The notes under the pieces were generated by a model. The model made no database searches and was not told the DNA's origin. It saw only the letters and a program-made list of their open reading frames with translations. Shown here piece by piece: positions 54,051-63,698 of a stretch of 64,000 nucleotides of DNA (position 1 is its first letter; the number at the start of each line of letters is the position of its first letter). Location of the stretch: assembly GCF_001693435.1 (NCBI RefSeq), contig NZ_CM004509.1, positions 124,001 through 188,000 on the forward strand, in the 5' to 3' direction. Source of the DNA: Gilliamella sp. wkB7 (GTDB lineage: Bacteria; Pseudomonadota; Gammaproteobacteria; Enterobacterales; Orbaceae). Made by a program: the position numbers and the translations under genes.

Positions 54051-57000
54051 ATGTTATCTCAACAGCAACTAAAAGATTTAAAATCAACGACTTTCTTAGA
54101 TAAACATAAAATAATAAAACTGGCTAAAAAAGATCATCTTGAGAATGATATTAATTTGGCTATACAAGCAGCTAACCAGCATTACCAAGCTCGAGTATTG
54201 TCGTTACCAAATAAAATCCATTATCCTGACAATTTACCTGTATCTGAAAAAAAACAGGCGATTTATGATGCTATAAAAAACAATCAAGTTGTCATTATTG
54301 CAGGTGAAACAGGTTCAGGTAAAACGACACAAATTCCGAAGATTTGTTTAGAGTTAGGTTTAGGGATTAAAGGATATATTGGTCATACCCAACCAAGACG
54401 ATTAGCTGCTCGTTCTGTTGCAAATCGTATTGCGGAAGAATTAAAAACAGAAATAGGGCAGTTAGTTGGTTATAAAGTTAGATTCTCAGATCATGTGAGT
54501 GAAACAACATTAATAAAATTAATGACTGATGGTATATTACTTGCTGAAATCCAAAAAGATAAATTGTTGCTACAATATGATACTATTATTATTGATGAAG
54601 CTCATGAACGTAGTTTAAATATTGACTTTATTTTAGGTTATCTAAAGCAACTATTACCTAAACGTCCAGATTTGAAAGTAATAATTACATCAGCAACCAT
54701 TGATGTGGAACGATTTTCTAATCACTTTAATCAAGCGCCAATAATTGAAGTTTCTGGACGAACTTATCCTGTTGAAGTGAGATACCGTCCACCCATTTTC
54801 AATGAAGAAGATGATACAAATAACGATTTTCAACCTATTCTTGATGCTATAGAGGAACTATCAGCAGAAAGCTTTGGTGACATATTAATATTTTTAACTG
54901 GTGAACGGGAAATTCGTGATGTAGCCGATATACTTAATAAATTAGAATTACGCCATACCGATATTTTACCTTTATATGCCAGATTATCTGCAACAGAACA
55001 AAATCGCATATTCCAATCCCATTCCAAACGTCGAATTATTCTTGCAACTAATGTTGCAGAAACATCATTAACTGTACCAGGAATTAAATATGTAATTGAT
55101 CCTGGTTTAGCCAGAATTAGTCGTTATAGCTATCGAACAAAAGTCCAGCGATTACCAATTGAACCGATCTCCCAAGCTTCGGCTAATCAACGAAAAGGTC
55201 GTTGTGGGCGTACCTCGGATGGTATATGTATTCGTTTATATGATGAAAATGATTTTTTATCACGACCAGAATTTACTGATCCCGAAATATTACGAACTAA
55301 TTTAGCTTCGGTAATTTTACAAATGACTTCATTAGGTTTAGGTGATATCGCTGCTTTTCCTTTTGTCGAAGCACCTGATTCCAGATATATTCGTGATGGT
55401 ATTCGATTATTAGAAGAGCTTGGAGCTATATACTTTAAGCATCATCAGTATCATTTAACTGAAACAGGTAAAATTTTAGCTCAATTGCCTATTGATCCAA
55501 GATTGGCCAGAATGTTAGTAGAAGCAAGGCGATCTGGTTGTACAAAAGAAATAATGATAATTACAGCGGCCTTGTCTATCCAAGATCCAAGAGAAAGGCC
55601 ATTTGATAAGCAACAAGCTTCTGATGAAAAACATCGCCGTTTTGCAGATAAAGAATCAGACTTTTTATCCTTAATTAATTTGTGGAATTACATCCAAGAA
55701 CAGCAAGATCTTTTATCAGGAAATCAATTTAGACGATTATGTCAAAAAGAATTTTTAAATTATCTTCGTATCAGGGAATGGCAAGATGTCTATACGCAAA
55801 TTAGACAGACCATCAAACAATTAGCTTTTCCAATAAACAGTAAAGCTGCTGATTATATTTCCTTACATACTTCTTTGTTGAGTGGGTTATTATCTCATAT
55901 TGGCATGAAAGAAATTGAAAAACGTGAATATATCGGTGCCCGAAATATTAAGTTTGCAATCTTTCCAAATTCAGCACTTTTTAAAAGTCAGCCGAAATGG
56001 TGTATTGTTAGCGAACTGGTCGAAACAAGTCGATTATGGGGGAGAACTGCAGCTAAAATTGAATCAGAATGGATCGAGCCTATAGCCAAACATTTGATTA
56101 AATACAGTTATAGTGAACCAAGATGGTCTAAAAAGCAGGGCACCACAATAGCCAACGAAAAAGTAACATTATTTGGTTTACCAATTGTTGCTAGTCGTAT
56201 AGTTAATTATAGTAAAATTGATCCAGTTTTAAGTCGTTCATTATTTATCAGGCACGCATTAGTTGAAGGTGATTGGTTAACTAATCACAAATTTTATAAA
56301 CAAAATCAAAAATTAATCAAGGAAGTTGAAGATCTTGAACATAAATCTCGTCGCCAAGATATTTTAATTGACGACGATGAGCTTTACGAGTTCTATGATA
56401 AACGTATTGACGATTCAGTTATTTCTACAAAACATTTTGATAGTTGGTGGAAACAAAAGCAAAAATCTCAACCTGATTATCTTAATATTGAAAAGGAGAT
56501 GCTGATCAAACAATCAGCACAGTTGGTTAATCTAAGTGATTTCCCTGATTTCTGGTATCAAGATAATTTTAAATTAGCATTAGATTATCAATTTGATATT
56601 GGTCATAACCGTGACGGTGTCACAATTAAAATCCCTATTGATTTGTTAAATCAAATAAAAAATAGAGGATTTGATTGGCAAGTTCCTGGATTCAGGAAAA
56701 ATTTAATTATTGCCCTAATTAAATCATTACCAAAGTCATTACGTCGTAATCTTGTTCCTGCACCGAATTATGCAGAAGCATTTTTAGAGAGAATAAAAAC
56801 AACAGACCAACCAATTCTTGAAAGTTTAGAAAATGAATTTCGCAAAATGACTGGAGTAAAAATCACATCTGAAGATTGGCAACTAGATCAGGTTCCCGAT
56901 TATTTAAAAATGACATTTAGCATTATTAATAGCAATAATGAAGAAATTGCATCAGGCAAAGATTTAGTTTTATTGAAAGAACAGTTAAAAAATGAAGTTC

Positions 57001-57917
57001 AAAAAGCTTTATCCACTTTAACTACAAAAAAAATAGTATCCATTGAGCAAAGTAATATAACTGATTGGAATTTTGGTACATTACCTACAACTTATGAAGA
57101 AAAACAGAAAAATTATACAGTTAAAGCTTATCCTGCACTCATCGATCATCAAAATTCAGTCAGTATCGAATTAGTTGAAAATCAAGAGGAACAACAAAAA
57201 TTAAATAAATTGGGTCTTAGACGGTTGTTAATGCTGAATATTCCTTCACCAATCAAATATTTACATGAAAAATTACCGAATAAATCCAAATTAGGACTTT
57301 ATTTTAATTCTTTTGGTACCGTATTAATGTTGATTGATGATTTTATTGCTTGTGCAGTTGATGAATTAATAGATAAATATAATCAAAGTATTAAAAATCA
57401 AGATCAATATCAAAAATTGCTTGATTATACCAAAGCAAATATCAATGAAACAGTTATAGATATTGCTAAACAGGTAGAAAGTATTTTGACTTTACACTAT
57501 AACATTAACAAAAAATTAAAAGGTCGAGTTGATCTATCATTAGCTTTTGCTCTGTCAGACATAAAAAGGCAACTTAGTAATCTAGTTTATAAAGGTTTTG
57601 TTGCTGATTCGGGTTATAAACGACTTGCCGATGTTTATCGTTACCTACTAGCAATTGAAAAAAGAATTGAAAAACTTATGGGTAATGTAACGAAAGATAG
57701 ACAATCGATGAATATTATCGAGGAAGTTGAAAATCAATATGAAAAATGGGTTAATAGCTTGCCACAAATTGTTAGATCTAAAGATAGTGTCATTAATATA
57801 CGATGGATGATTGAAGAGTTAAGAGTGAATCTATTTGCTCAGCAATTAGGAACTTCTTATCCAATTTCACCTAAACGAGTTAAACAGCAGATCGAACTTG
57901 TAAAATCTGAATTATAA
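54051..57917 (+). CDS. hrpA: ATP-dependent RNA helicase HrpA
   Basis: The product is 1288 residues (E. coli 1300). DEAH-box helicase: GETGSGKTTQIPK (residue ~84), RRLAARSVANRIAEE, IDEAHERSLN, VIITSATID, ILATNVAETSLTVPG and QRKGRCGRT. An OB-fold and a long C-terminal domain (DUF3418) follow. In E. coli it rescues stalled or collided ribosomes. Single gene; start ATG at 54051 in a short spacer to hslJ. Confidence 0.96.
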   Translation: MLSQQQLKDLKSTTFLDKHKIIKLAKKDHLENDINLAIQAANQHYQARVLSLPNKIHYPDNLPVSEKKQAIYDAIKNNQVVIIAGETGSGKTTQIPKICLELGLGIKGYIGHTQPRRLAARSVANRIAEELKTEIGQLVGYKVRFSDHVSETTLIKLMTDGILLAEIQKDKLLLQYDTIIIDEAHERSLNIDFILGYLKQLLPKRPDLKVIITSATIDVERFSNHFNQAPIIEVSGRTYPVEVRYRPPIFNEEDDTNNDFQPILDAIEELSAESFGDILIFLTGEREIRDVADILNKLELRHTDILPLYARLSATEQNRIFQSHSKRRIILATNVAETSLTVPGIKYVIDPGLARISRYSYRTKVQRLPIEPISQASANQRKGRCGRTSDGICIRLYDENDFLSRPEFTDPEILRTNLASVILQMTSLGLGDIAAFPFVEAPDSRYIRDGIRLLEELGAIYFKHHQYHLTETGKILAQLPIDPRLARMLVEARRSGCTKEIMIITAALSIQDPRERPFDKQQASDEKHRRFADKESDFLSLINLWNYIQEQQDLLSGNQFRRLCQKEFLNYLRIREWQDVYTQIRQTIKQLAFPINSKAADYISLHTSLLSGLLSHIGMKEIEKREYIGARNIKFAIFPNSALFKSQPKWCIVSELVETSRLWGRTAAKIESEWIEPIAKHLIKYSYSEPRWSKKQGTTIANEKVTLFGLPIVASRIVNYSKIDPVLSRSLFIRHALVEGDWLTNHKFYKQNQKLIKEVEDLEHKSRRQDILIDDDELYEFYDKRIDDSVISTKHFDSWWKQKQKSQPDYLNIEKEMLIKQSAQLVNLSDFPDFWYQDNFKLALDYQFDIGHNRDGVTIKIPIDLLNQIKNRGFDWQVPGFRKNLIIALIKSLPKSLRRNLVPAPNYAEAFLERIKTTDQPILESLENEFRKMTGVKITSEDWQLDQVPDYLKMTFSIINSNNEEIASGKDLVLLKEQLKNEVQKALSTLTTKKIVSIEQSNITDWNFGTLPTTYEEKQKNYTVKAYPALIDHQNSVSIELVENQEEQQKLNKLGLRRLLMLNIPSPIKYLHEKLPNKSKLGLYFNSFGTVLMLIDDFIACAVDELIDKYNQSIKNQDQYQKLLDYTKANINETVIDIAKQVESILTLHYNINKKLKGRVDLSLAFALSDIKRQLSNLVYKGFVADSGYKRLADVYRYLLAIEKRIEKLMGNVTKDRQSMNIIEEVENQYEKWVNSLPQIVRSKDSVINIRWMIEELRVNLFAQQLGTSYPISPKRVKQQIELVKSEL

Positions 57918-57993
57918 ATATTAGGATGAATATTTAAGATTTGAAAATTGGGATAGAAAATTAATCAAAAAATGGAAATTCAAAAAGAAAGTA

Positions 57994-58011
57994 GGGCGTA
58001 CAAATACGCCC
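57994..58011. terminator. Hairpin between hrpA and ydgH
   Basis: Stem GGGCGTA (57994-58000) / TACGCCC (58005-58011), four-base loop. T-rich on both sides (weak). Lies between convergent genes. Confidence 0.7.
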
Positions 58012-58024
58012 ATCTTCAAAAAAG

Positions 58025-59071
58025 CTACTTATAAAGATCTACAAATACAGTGATATTTGGTCCTTTGGTATCATGAGCTACTCGAGCAATATGATAATAT
58101 TTGGCTCCACTTTCAATCGCTCTTTTACCTGCTTGATAAGAAATTTCATGATCAGTTACATAATATCCACGGAATTTAATAGTATCAAAAGCAACCATTT
58201 TTGCGGCTGTAGCATCATTCAATTCTTGAATTTTCTTTCCGTCAGGAAGCGTTACAGTGTAACGAGTTAAACGTTGTGGTTCGGTTGTAACTTCAGGAAC
58301 TACATTAGTTGAAGCAGTTTCAGTTACTTTCGTTTGTATCGTCTTCGTGGTAGATTGATCTATTACTTTTACTTTATTATTAAATTTGTCTGCATAAAAT
58401 TTTTCATTAAATGCAGATGGTGAATAATAACCAGGTTTTTCAACTTGCATCGCCGCTTCACCGCCTTGTGCAAGGGCAAGTTGACCTGCTTCAGAATCAT
58501 AAGGTATGGCGTTTTCTGGTTGAAGCTTACGCTCTGGGGCATCTTTTTTAAACAAATAAGCTGCAACTTGGATGTTACTTCCTAATTCAGAACGAGAATC
58601 AATATAAAAAGCGTAGGCACCTTTTGTTAAAGCTTCTTTTGCAACGGCTTGATTTACATCAATTTCACTAGGAAAATATCCACGTATACGCACGATATTA
58701 AAAGGTTCTAACCGAATCGCCTTTGATTTTGGATATTCATATACACCTTCAAATTTACGGAAATTCTCAGTTGCTTCTACGGCTTTTGGTGCATCTGACT
58801 TATATAATTTAGCGTAAACAATACGCAATGTATCATTCGATGGACTGATATTAGTAGTAGTTATATAGAATGCTGAAGCACCTTCTTTATCAGCTGCTTT
58901 TGACATAGCCATGACATAATCACTATCAGTATAAAAAGCACCACGAACAGTTATTTGTTTAAAAGATTGAAGGTCTTTAGCTTGTTCTTCATTTAATTGT
59001 TGCGCTGCAAATGAGCTAATTGGACTTGCAGCAATAGCCGCAACAATAAGAGTTTTCTTTAAACTTATCAT
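58025..59071 (-). CDS. ydgH: YdgH-like protein with three DUF1471 domains
   Basis: The product is 348 residues. Sec signal peptide (cut after SSFA, residue ~22). Three DUF1471 units are visible: around 38-90 (ITVRGAFYTDSDYVMAMSKA), 125-175 (IVRIRGYFPSEIDVNQAVAK) and 295-347 (IKFRGYYVTDHEISYQAGKR). This is the layout of E. coli YdgH (314 residues), a periplasmic protein with suspected envelope-stress role. The linker (about 190-270) is longer and Thr/Lys-rich. It lies before fnr on the same strand. Confidence 0.85.
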   Translation of the reverse strand: MISLKKTLIVAAIAASPISSFAAQQLNEEQAKDLQSFKQITVRGAFYTDSDYVMAMSKAADKEGASAFYITTTNISPSNDTLRIVYAKLYKSDAPKAVEATENFRKFEGVYEYPKSKAIRLEPFNIVRIRGYFPSEIDVNQAVAKEALTKGAYAFYIDSRSELGSNIQVAAYLFKKDAPERKLQPENAIPYDSEAGQLALAQGGEAAMQVEKPGYYSPSAFNEKFYADKFNNKVKVIDQSTTKTIQTKVTETASTNVVPEVTTEPQRLTRYTVTLPDGKKIQELNDATAAKMVAFDTIKFRGYYVTDHEISYQAGKRAIESGAKYYHIARVAHDTKGPNITVFVDLYK

Positions 59072-59121
59072 ATTTAATTAACCTTAGAATTAACTTACTT
59101 AACATTTTATCATGAAATAAA

Positions 59122-59835
59122 TTACTTTCCCAAAACAATTAAAGCGTTTAAATTTTTGATGAAAATATATTTTCCTTTTACAGATAAAATATCAAGTTCT
59201 TGAAATTTAGTTAAAATTCTACTAACAGTTTCAATAGTTAATCCTAGATAATTAGCAATATCGGTTCTACTCATAGATAATTTTATATTCAATGAAGTAT
59301 GACCACGTTTTTCATAACGTTTATAAAGAGAATAGATGAAATAGGCTAGACGTTCATCAGCCTTTTTTTGTGAATAACATAAAACTAATTTTTGAAAATT
59401 ATAGATATCATTACTTAATAATTTAAAAATCATGTCTCTAGTAGTTTTATTTGTATCAACTAAATCCATAAGTTCATCATAACGGAGTTCGCATATAGAA
59501 ACATTGTTTAATGCTTTAATACTATAGTTATAAACCTTTGTTGAAATGGAATCTAACCCAACAATATCACCTGGTAGATAAAAACCATTAATTTGTTCAT
59601 TACCATTTGAAGTAGTAACATAGGTTTTTAAAGCACCTGAATGGATGATGAATAATTTTGTCAAAGATGTGTTTTCGTGAATTAAGATCTCATCTTTTAT
59701 ATAAGACTTTTTACGATCTAACACTGTATGTAGGGTATTATTGAGTAACATTGGGATACATAGTGATCCGGCACTGCACAATTCACATGGAACAGAATAA
59801 CTTTTTGATCGTAATGACTTATATTTAATTTGCAT
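59122..59835 (-). CDS. fnr: FNR oxygen-sensing transcription regulator
   Basis: The product is 237 residues (E. coli 250). The four 4Fe-4S cysteines are present: C17, C20, C26 (CELCSAGSLC) and C115 (VSICELRYDE). CRP-like sensory fold (YLPGDIVGLDSISTK) and helix-turn-helix SRTDIANYLGLTIETVSRIL near residue 198, with the TVSR recognition helix like that of E. coli FNR. It switches aerobic to anaerobic metabolism. The neighbouring fumarate reductase and transporter are plausible targets, but I saw no TTGAT-N4-ATCAA box upstream of them. Confidence 0.94.
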   Translation of the reverse strand: MQIKYKSLRSKSYSVPCELCSAGSLCIPMLLNNTLHTVLDRKKSYIKDEILIHENTSLTKLFIIHSGALKTYVTTSNGNEQINGFYLPGDIVGLDSISTKVYNYSIKALNNVSICELRYDELMDLVDTNKTTRDMIFKLLSNDIYNFQKLVLCYSQKKADERLAYFIYSLYKRYEKRGHTSLNIKLSMSRTDIANYLGLTIETVSRILTKFQELDILSVKGKYIFIKNLNALIVLGK

Positions 59836-60070
59836 CTTTCTAAAAGTGTTAATCCATTAGTTAACAAGAACAATGTATTTTATAATAAAAAACGAAGAGT
59901 AGTTAGATATTATTTTTTTATTTACAAAAATAATCTAATATCTTTATAGAAATACAAAAAACTCTTTATATTTCATATAAAACTACACGAAACCGATTTA
60001 TTTATATCTTATATGAAAATTGATAAATGTCAAGAATCACAATTAAGTTCAATATAAAAGAAGAGAAGAA

Positions 60071-60240
60071 AAGAGAACTAAATAACATTAACCAGTACTT
60101 AAATACATTGCAATAAGTTATATTTAACATAATATACATTATGCGAACCAAGATAACGTTAGTAAATTTACCAAAATTAAGAGACTTTTTTAATCTATAA
60201 ATCTCTCGAACAGCTCTAGGACTGAGTTTAGTTAATTAAT
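60071..60240 (+). repeat. Left arm of a 170-bp inverted repeat
   Basis: The reverse complement matches 60795-60964 at 169 of 170 bases. Includes an internal palindrome CATAAT-N4-ATTATG (about 60128-60143). No frame inside. Left of 60071 and right of 60240 the match ends abruptly. Confidence 0.95.
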
Positions 60241-60794
60241 GATGTTGGCTGAAAAAATAAATTTATTGTGTTATTCGATAAAACTAATCAGTTTATTATT
60301 AAGTATGAATCGGTCAGGTATTTATGTATAGCCAATAAATGAAATTCAGTTAACGATTATATTAATAAACAGTATTGAGGAATAAAGTTGGTTTCAGTGT
60401 ATGATACATAAAAGGACGATGAGTTGAGTCGTTCAAGAGTTGGGTGTAAACAGTAAAGCAGATCGTAATCACGTTTTAGTAATGACAATATTATATGATT
60501 ATAATAATTGCTCCTTTGGTTAAATTGTTACCTTAGATCATATAGTAATAATAGACCTTAAATCTGTTCTTAAATAATGGCTGCTAAACTAAAACATGTC
60601 TTAAGGAGAGTTACATATAAATAATGCCTGTTTTAATCGATGATAGTATAAATATCATCTATATAGCCAATTAGATAATCACTAGCACATAATATCTATA
60701 CTAATTGTTAAAATAATCGTTCATATAGATAATCAACCTTCACTGCTGTTAATGTAATGATATTGGTTATCCAAACATTATTAAGTTTGTCGAA

Positions 60795-60964
60795 ATTAAT
60801 TAACTAAACTCAGTCCTAGAGCTGTTCGAGAGATTTATAGATTAAAAAAGTCTCTTAATTTTGGTAAATTTACTAACGTTATCTTGGTTCGCATAATGTA
60901 TATTATGTTAAATATAACTTATTGCAATGTATTTAAGTACTGGTTAATGTTATTTAGCTCTCTT
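60795..60964 (-). repeat. Right arm of a 170-bp inverted repeat
   Basis: Partner of 60071-60240, one mismatch in 170. The sharp edges and 554-base spacer suggest either two opposed copies of one small mobile element (MITE-like) or an invertible segment. Confidence 0.95.
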
Positions 60965-61117
60965 AATTCTACTTAGTCCTATTACTTTTTTAGGCATGCA
61001 GCCTGAACGTTACCTCTTTCGGTTTTAAAATTAAATATCAAAATTGGTAACGCTCTCTTTTTCAGAGTATTTATTAGATTATAATATCAATTATATATAT
61101 CTTTTTAGACTGATGTT

Positions 61118-61822
61118 TTATAGAATAATTCCATTAGCCCCAATTTTTATAATATTTGGTTTATCTTCTAATATATTTTTATCCTTTATGAGTATATCAA
61201 TTTCTTCAACCGCTAACTCAGGACGATCAAAACTAACTTTTGTGAGCATATTAGGAGCAAATCTCCACCATTGCTGATTTAATAATCTTTCAATTATTTC
61301 ATTGCTGAATCTATAGCGAATTAATTTAGCCGGAACACCTCCTACTATCGAATATGGTTCAACATCTTTAACTACAACAGCACCTGCTGCAATGATAGCT
61401 CCATCACCGATCTTTACATTGGGTGTTATAGTTACATTTGTACCAATCCAAACATCATTACCAATCGTAATTGTTCTATTAGGTTTCTTAAAAACAAGGG
61501 AATTCTCTAATGGTTCTTCCATTGGTACAGGAAAAGCACCCCATTGAAATGGGCTTGTAGAAAGCCAATCTGTAGGGTGATTACCATCTCCTATTTTTAC
61601 ATCTGGTGCTATAGAACAGTAACGTCCGATCGATTTTAATGCGGGAGACAGTCGACACCCTTTTCTTATGTAAGTATAGGCCCCTATTGAACCTTTAAAT
61701 GATATTTCTCCACCAATTTTTATTGGAACTTCACACGAAACTTCAGCATTATTTTCAAACTTTGTTCCCATATATGTATATATTTTATGTTTTTGAAGAA
61801 TTACTTTTTGTTCTTGATTCAT
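61118..61822 (-). CDS. Hexapeptide-repeat O-acetyltransferase
   Basis: The product is 234 residues. Left-handed beta-helix acetyltransferase of the CatB/xenobiotic acyltransferase type: repeated IGxDxxI-type units (GRYCSIAPDVKIGDGNHP, ITIGNDVWIGTNVTI, VKIGDGAIIAAGAVVVKD near 140), and a catalytic-type His in DGNHPTDWLS. Such enzymes acetylate sugars in capsule or O-antigen clusters. It follows the Stealth gene by 27 bases with AGGAG before the ATG. The acceptor sugar is unknown. Confidence 0.88.
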   Translation of the reverse strand: MNQEQKVILQKHKIYTYMGTKFENNAEVSCEVPIKIGGEISFKGSIGAYTYIRKGCRLSPALKSIGRYCSIAPDVKIGDGNHPTDWLSTSPFQWGAFPVPMEEPLENSLVFKKPNRTITIGNDVWIGTNVTITPNVKIGDGAIIAAGAVVVKDVEPYSIVGGVPAKLIRYRFSNEIIERLLNQQWWRFAPNMLTKVSFDRPELAVEEIDILIKDKNILEDKPNIIKIGANGIIL

Positions 61823-61849
61823 GTTATAGCTCCTAATATTGATATAAAA

Positions 61850-63658
61850 TTACTTTTCGAATGAAGATTCGAAAGGAAAATAAGATTCTAAAAATTGGAT
61901 AGTCAGTTCATTAACTGCAGAAAGTCTTTCAGTAGGAACTGCTACATCATTAATACATATAGATTTATATTTACGAGTTACAAAAACACCATTGAACTGT
62001 CTATCAATAGTATCTTTGTATAAAGCTAAATACCTATGTGTTAAAGAGCTTGGAATAGCTAATCCTTTAAGAAAACCATAATGATATTGCATAAATGCAA
62101 TCGGTCTTAAATCATTTTTTGATCTAAATCGTTCCTTTGCACATTTAGCAAATTCAGATTCAAATCTATCTTCTAAAAGAGAAAGAATACTTTTTCTTGA
62201 AGGATATGGACAATGTAACATAACATCATTTCCTGACTTACCGAAATCTTCCTTTATTAAAGAAATTGCATTTCGATCCGCTATTAAATATTCTTCACGA
62301 GAATCATCAATATCACTCTCAAATACCCTTGTATCTGAAGGAAAATATTTCATTATGCCATTAGCAAAGAAAAAGTCATTGGGAACACAAAAATCGGTAA
62401 GCATGAAATCATCATTAAAATAGATAAAATGCTCCGATAAACCTTCAATGTGATGAAGTTGAGTCTCTATGCTACTTGAGTTAAAAACTGGTAAAGCTTC
62501 TTTATCTTTATAAATTTCATTATGATTAACTAATACTATTCTATCATTATCAATATTTAACCATTCAGGCGTTTGTCCGCAGGTAACAATAAAAATTTTT
62601 CTTATAAACGGTGCAAACATTTCGATTGAACGTAGTAAATATTTCAATTCATTTCTATTTCTGAATCGTTCATCCTCATTAGCCCTACTTTCAGTATTAT
62701 TATTACTATCATTAACTAAATGCAAATTTGAGTAAAATTCTTTTTCTGATTTCCATTCAGGATCATCACCATTAACCCAAGTAATGACAGCATCAATTGG
62801 AAATGAAAAATTGGATGATCGTACATTTAAAAATTCATCTAAATCTTGATTATTATTAACAAATTCTTTAAATGTATCCTGTGTTAGTTTACTTATATAT
62901 TTGTTATTTTCTTTGATAGTGTAAAGTGGAAAATTTGAATAATTCGCTTGCAAACTCCAAAAAGAAACTCTTATAAGAGAATAATATTTGTTTGTATAAG
63001 ATTCAGATGAATATTCTTTTTCAACATGAACAAGGTCAAAATATTTAAGTTTTGGAATATCAACTTTGGAAGTAATATTTTTTATTAAAAAATACTCGTT
63101 ATCTACTTTGAGATAATAACTATTTTCTGAAAACCAATATTGAAGTACTTTGATAAACTCATAAAGATTTTCATAATCAATATGAATTCCTTTCATCCAA
63201 ACGTCATCCGTAGCACCTGTCATAAACGGAATATTGATTAGTTTACAAATTTCAGTAAGTTTTTCATAAAATAATTGTCCATTTTTAGAAATAGCCACTC
63301 TTTGAAAATACACAGGGTTCTTTTTTTTCTTTTTTTCTTCTTTCTCCACTTTTTTAGCCTCTTTCTTTTCTTCTTTCTTTTTTTCCTCTTTCTTTTTTTC
63401 CTCTTTCTTTTCTTCTTTCTTTTTTTCTTCTTTCTCCACTTTTTTAGCCTCTTTCTTTTCTTCTTTCTTTTTTTCCTCTTTCTTTTTTTCCTCTTTCTTT
63501 ACTTCTTTCTTTTCCTCTTCCTTCGCTGTTGTTTCTATCTTTTTTTCTAACTCAAAAGAAATATTTGATAAATCAATTTTTTTCCTTTTTGCTTTGTAAT
63601 CATCAATAAAAAGTGAAGGATTACGAAATAATTTTTTTGTTTTAGCTATAATTCTCAT
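61850..63658 (-). CDS. Stealth-family capsular polysaccharide phosphotransferase
   Basis: The product is 602 residues. Stealth CR1 near 287 (FPIDAVITWVNGDDPEW) and CR2 with RNRNELKYLLRSIEMFAPFI, then ETQLHHIEGLSEHFIYFNDD, CR3 in the CPYPSRKSIL area, and a C-terminal CR4-like part. Such enzymes transfer hexose-1-phosphate, for example GlcNAc-1-P or mannose-1-P, during capsule assembly. The N-terminal ~113 residues are extreme: residues 39-113 are almost only Lys and Glu, as in a charged linker or tether. This segment is encoded by repetitive DNA at 63316-63520. A Shine-Dalgarno GAGG precedes the ATG. Confidence 0.88.
   Translation of the reverse strand: MRIIAKTKKLFRNPSLFIDDYKAKRKKIDLSNISFELEKKIETTAKEEEKKEVKKEEKKKEEKKKEEKKEAKKVEKEEKKKEEKKEEKKKEEKKKEEKKEAKKVEKEEKKKKKNPVYFQRVAISKNGQLFYEKLTEICKLINIPFMTGATDDVWMKGIHIDYENLYEFIKVLQYWFSENSYYLKVDNEYFLIKNITSKVDIPKLKYFDLVHVEKEYSSESYTNKYYSLIRVSFWSLQANYSNFPLYTIKENNKYISKLTQDTFKEFVNNNQDLDEFLNVRSSNFSFPIDAVITWVNGDDPEWKSEKEFYSNLHLVNDSNNNTESRANEDERFRNRNELKYLLRSIEMFAPFIRKIFIVTCGQTPEWLNIDNDRIVLVNHNEIYKDKEALPVFNSSSIETQLHHIEGLSEHFIYFNDDFMLTDFCVPNDFFFANGIMKYFPSDTRVFESDIDDSREEYLIADRNAISLIKEDFGKSGNDVMLHCPYPSRKSILSLLEDRFESEFAKCAKERFRSKNDLRPIAFMQYHYGFLKGLAIPSSLTHRYLALYKDTIDRQFNGVFVTRKYKSICINDVAVPTERLSAVNELTIQFLESYFPFESSFEK
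63316..63525 (-). repeat. Lys/Glu-coding purine-strand repeat in the Stealth gene
   Basis: About 210 bases of TTC/CTT-rich DNA (minus strand AAG/GAA). A 90-bp unit is present twice (the string CTCCACTTTTTTAGCCTC occurs 90 bases apart, at 63344 and 63434), giving a 30-residue peptide repeat (EAKKVEKEEKKK at residues 70-81 and 100-111). Within it are shorter KKEE-type units. Prone to slippage and recombination; changes of the 90-bp unit keep frame. Confidence 0.85.
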
Positions 63659-63698
63659 GGGACCTCTTTATATTTCATATCTAAGTAATAACCAATAA

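Larger units (their letters stand above)
59836..61117. other. 1.28-kb non-coding region upstream of fnr
   Basis: No gene on either strand. Contains the two 170-bp inverted arms described separately and 554 bases between them. Near 61006-61060 there is a further inverted pair CGTTACC / GGTAACG with a ~35-base loop, next to the end of the capsule genes, perhaps their terminator. Confidence 0.55.

Noticed and set aside
60241..60794. Possible gene in the spacer between the 170-bp arms
   Set aside because: Stops are frequent in all frames; no frame with a start and ribosome-binding site of meaningful length.
63275..63550. Plus-strand open frame of nearly only Phe/Leu
   Set aside because: It is the complement of the Lys/Glu-coding purine tract of the Stealth gene. 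The composition, not selection, keeps it open, and it has no ribosome-binding site.
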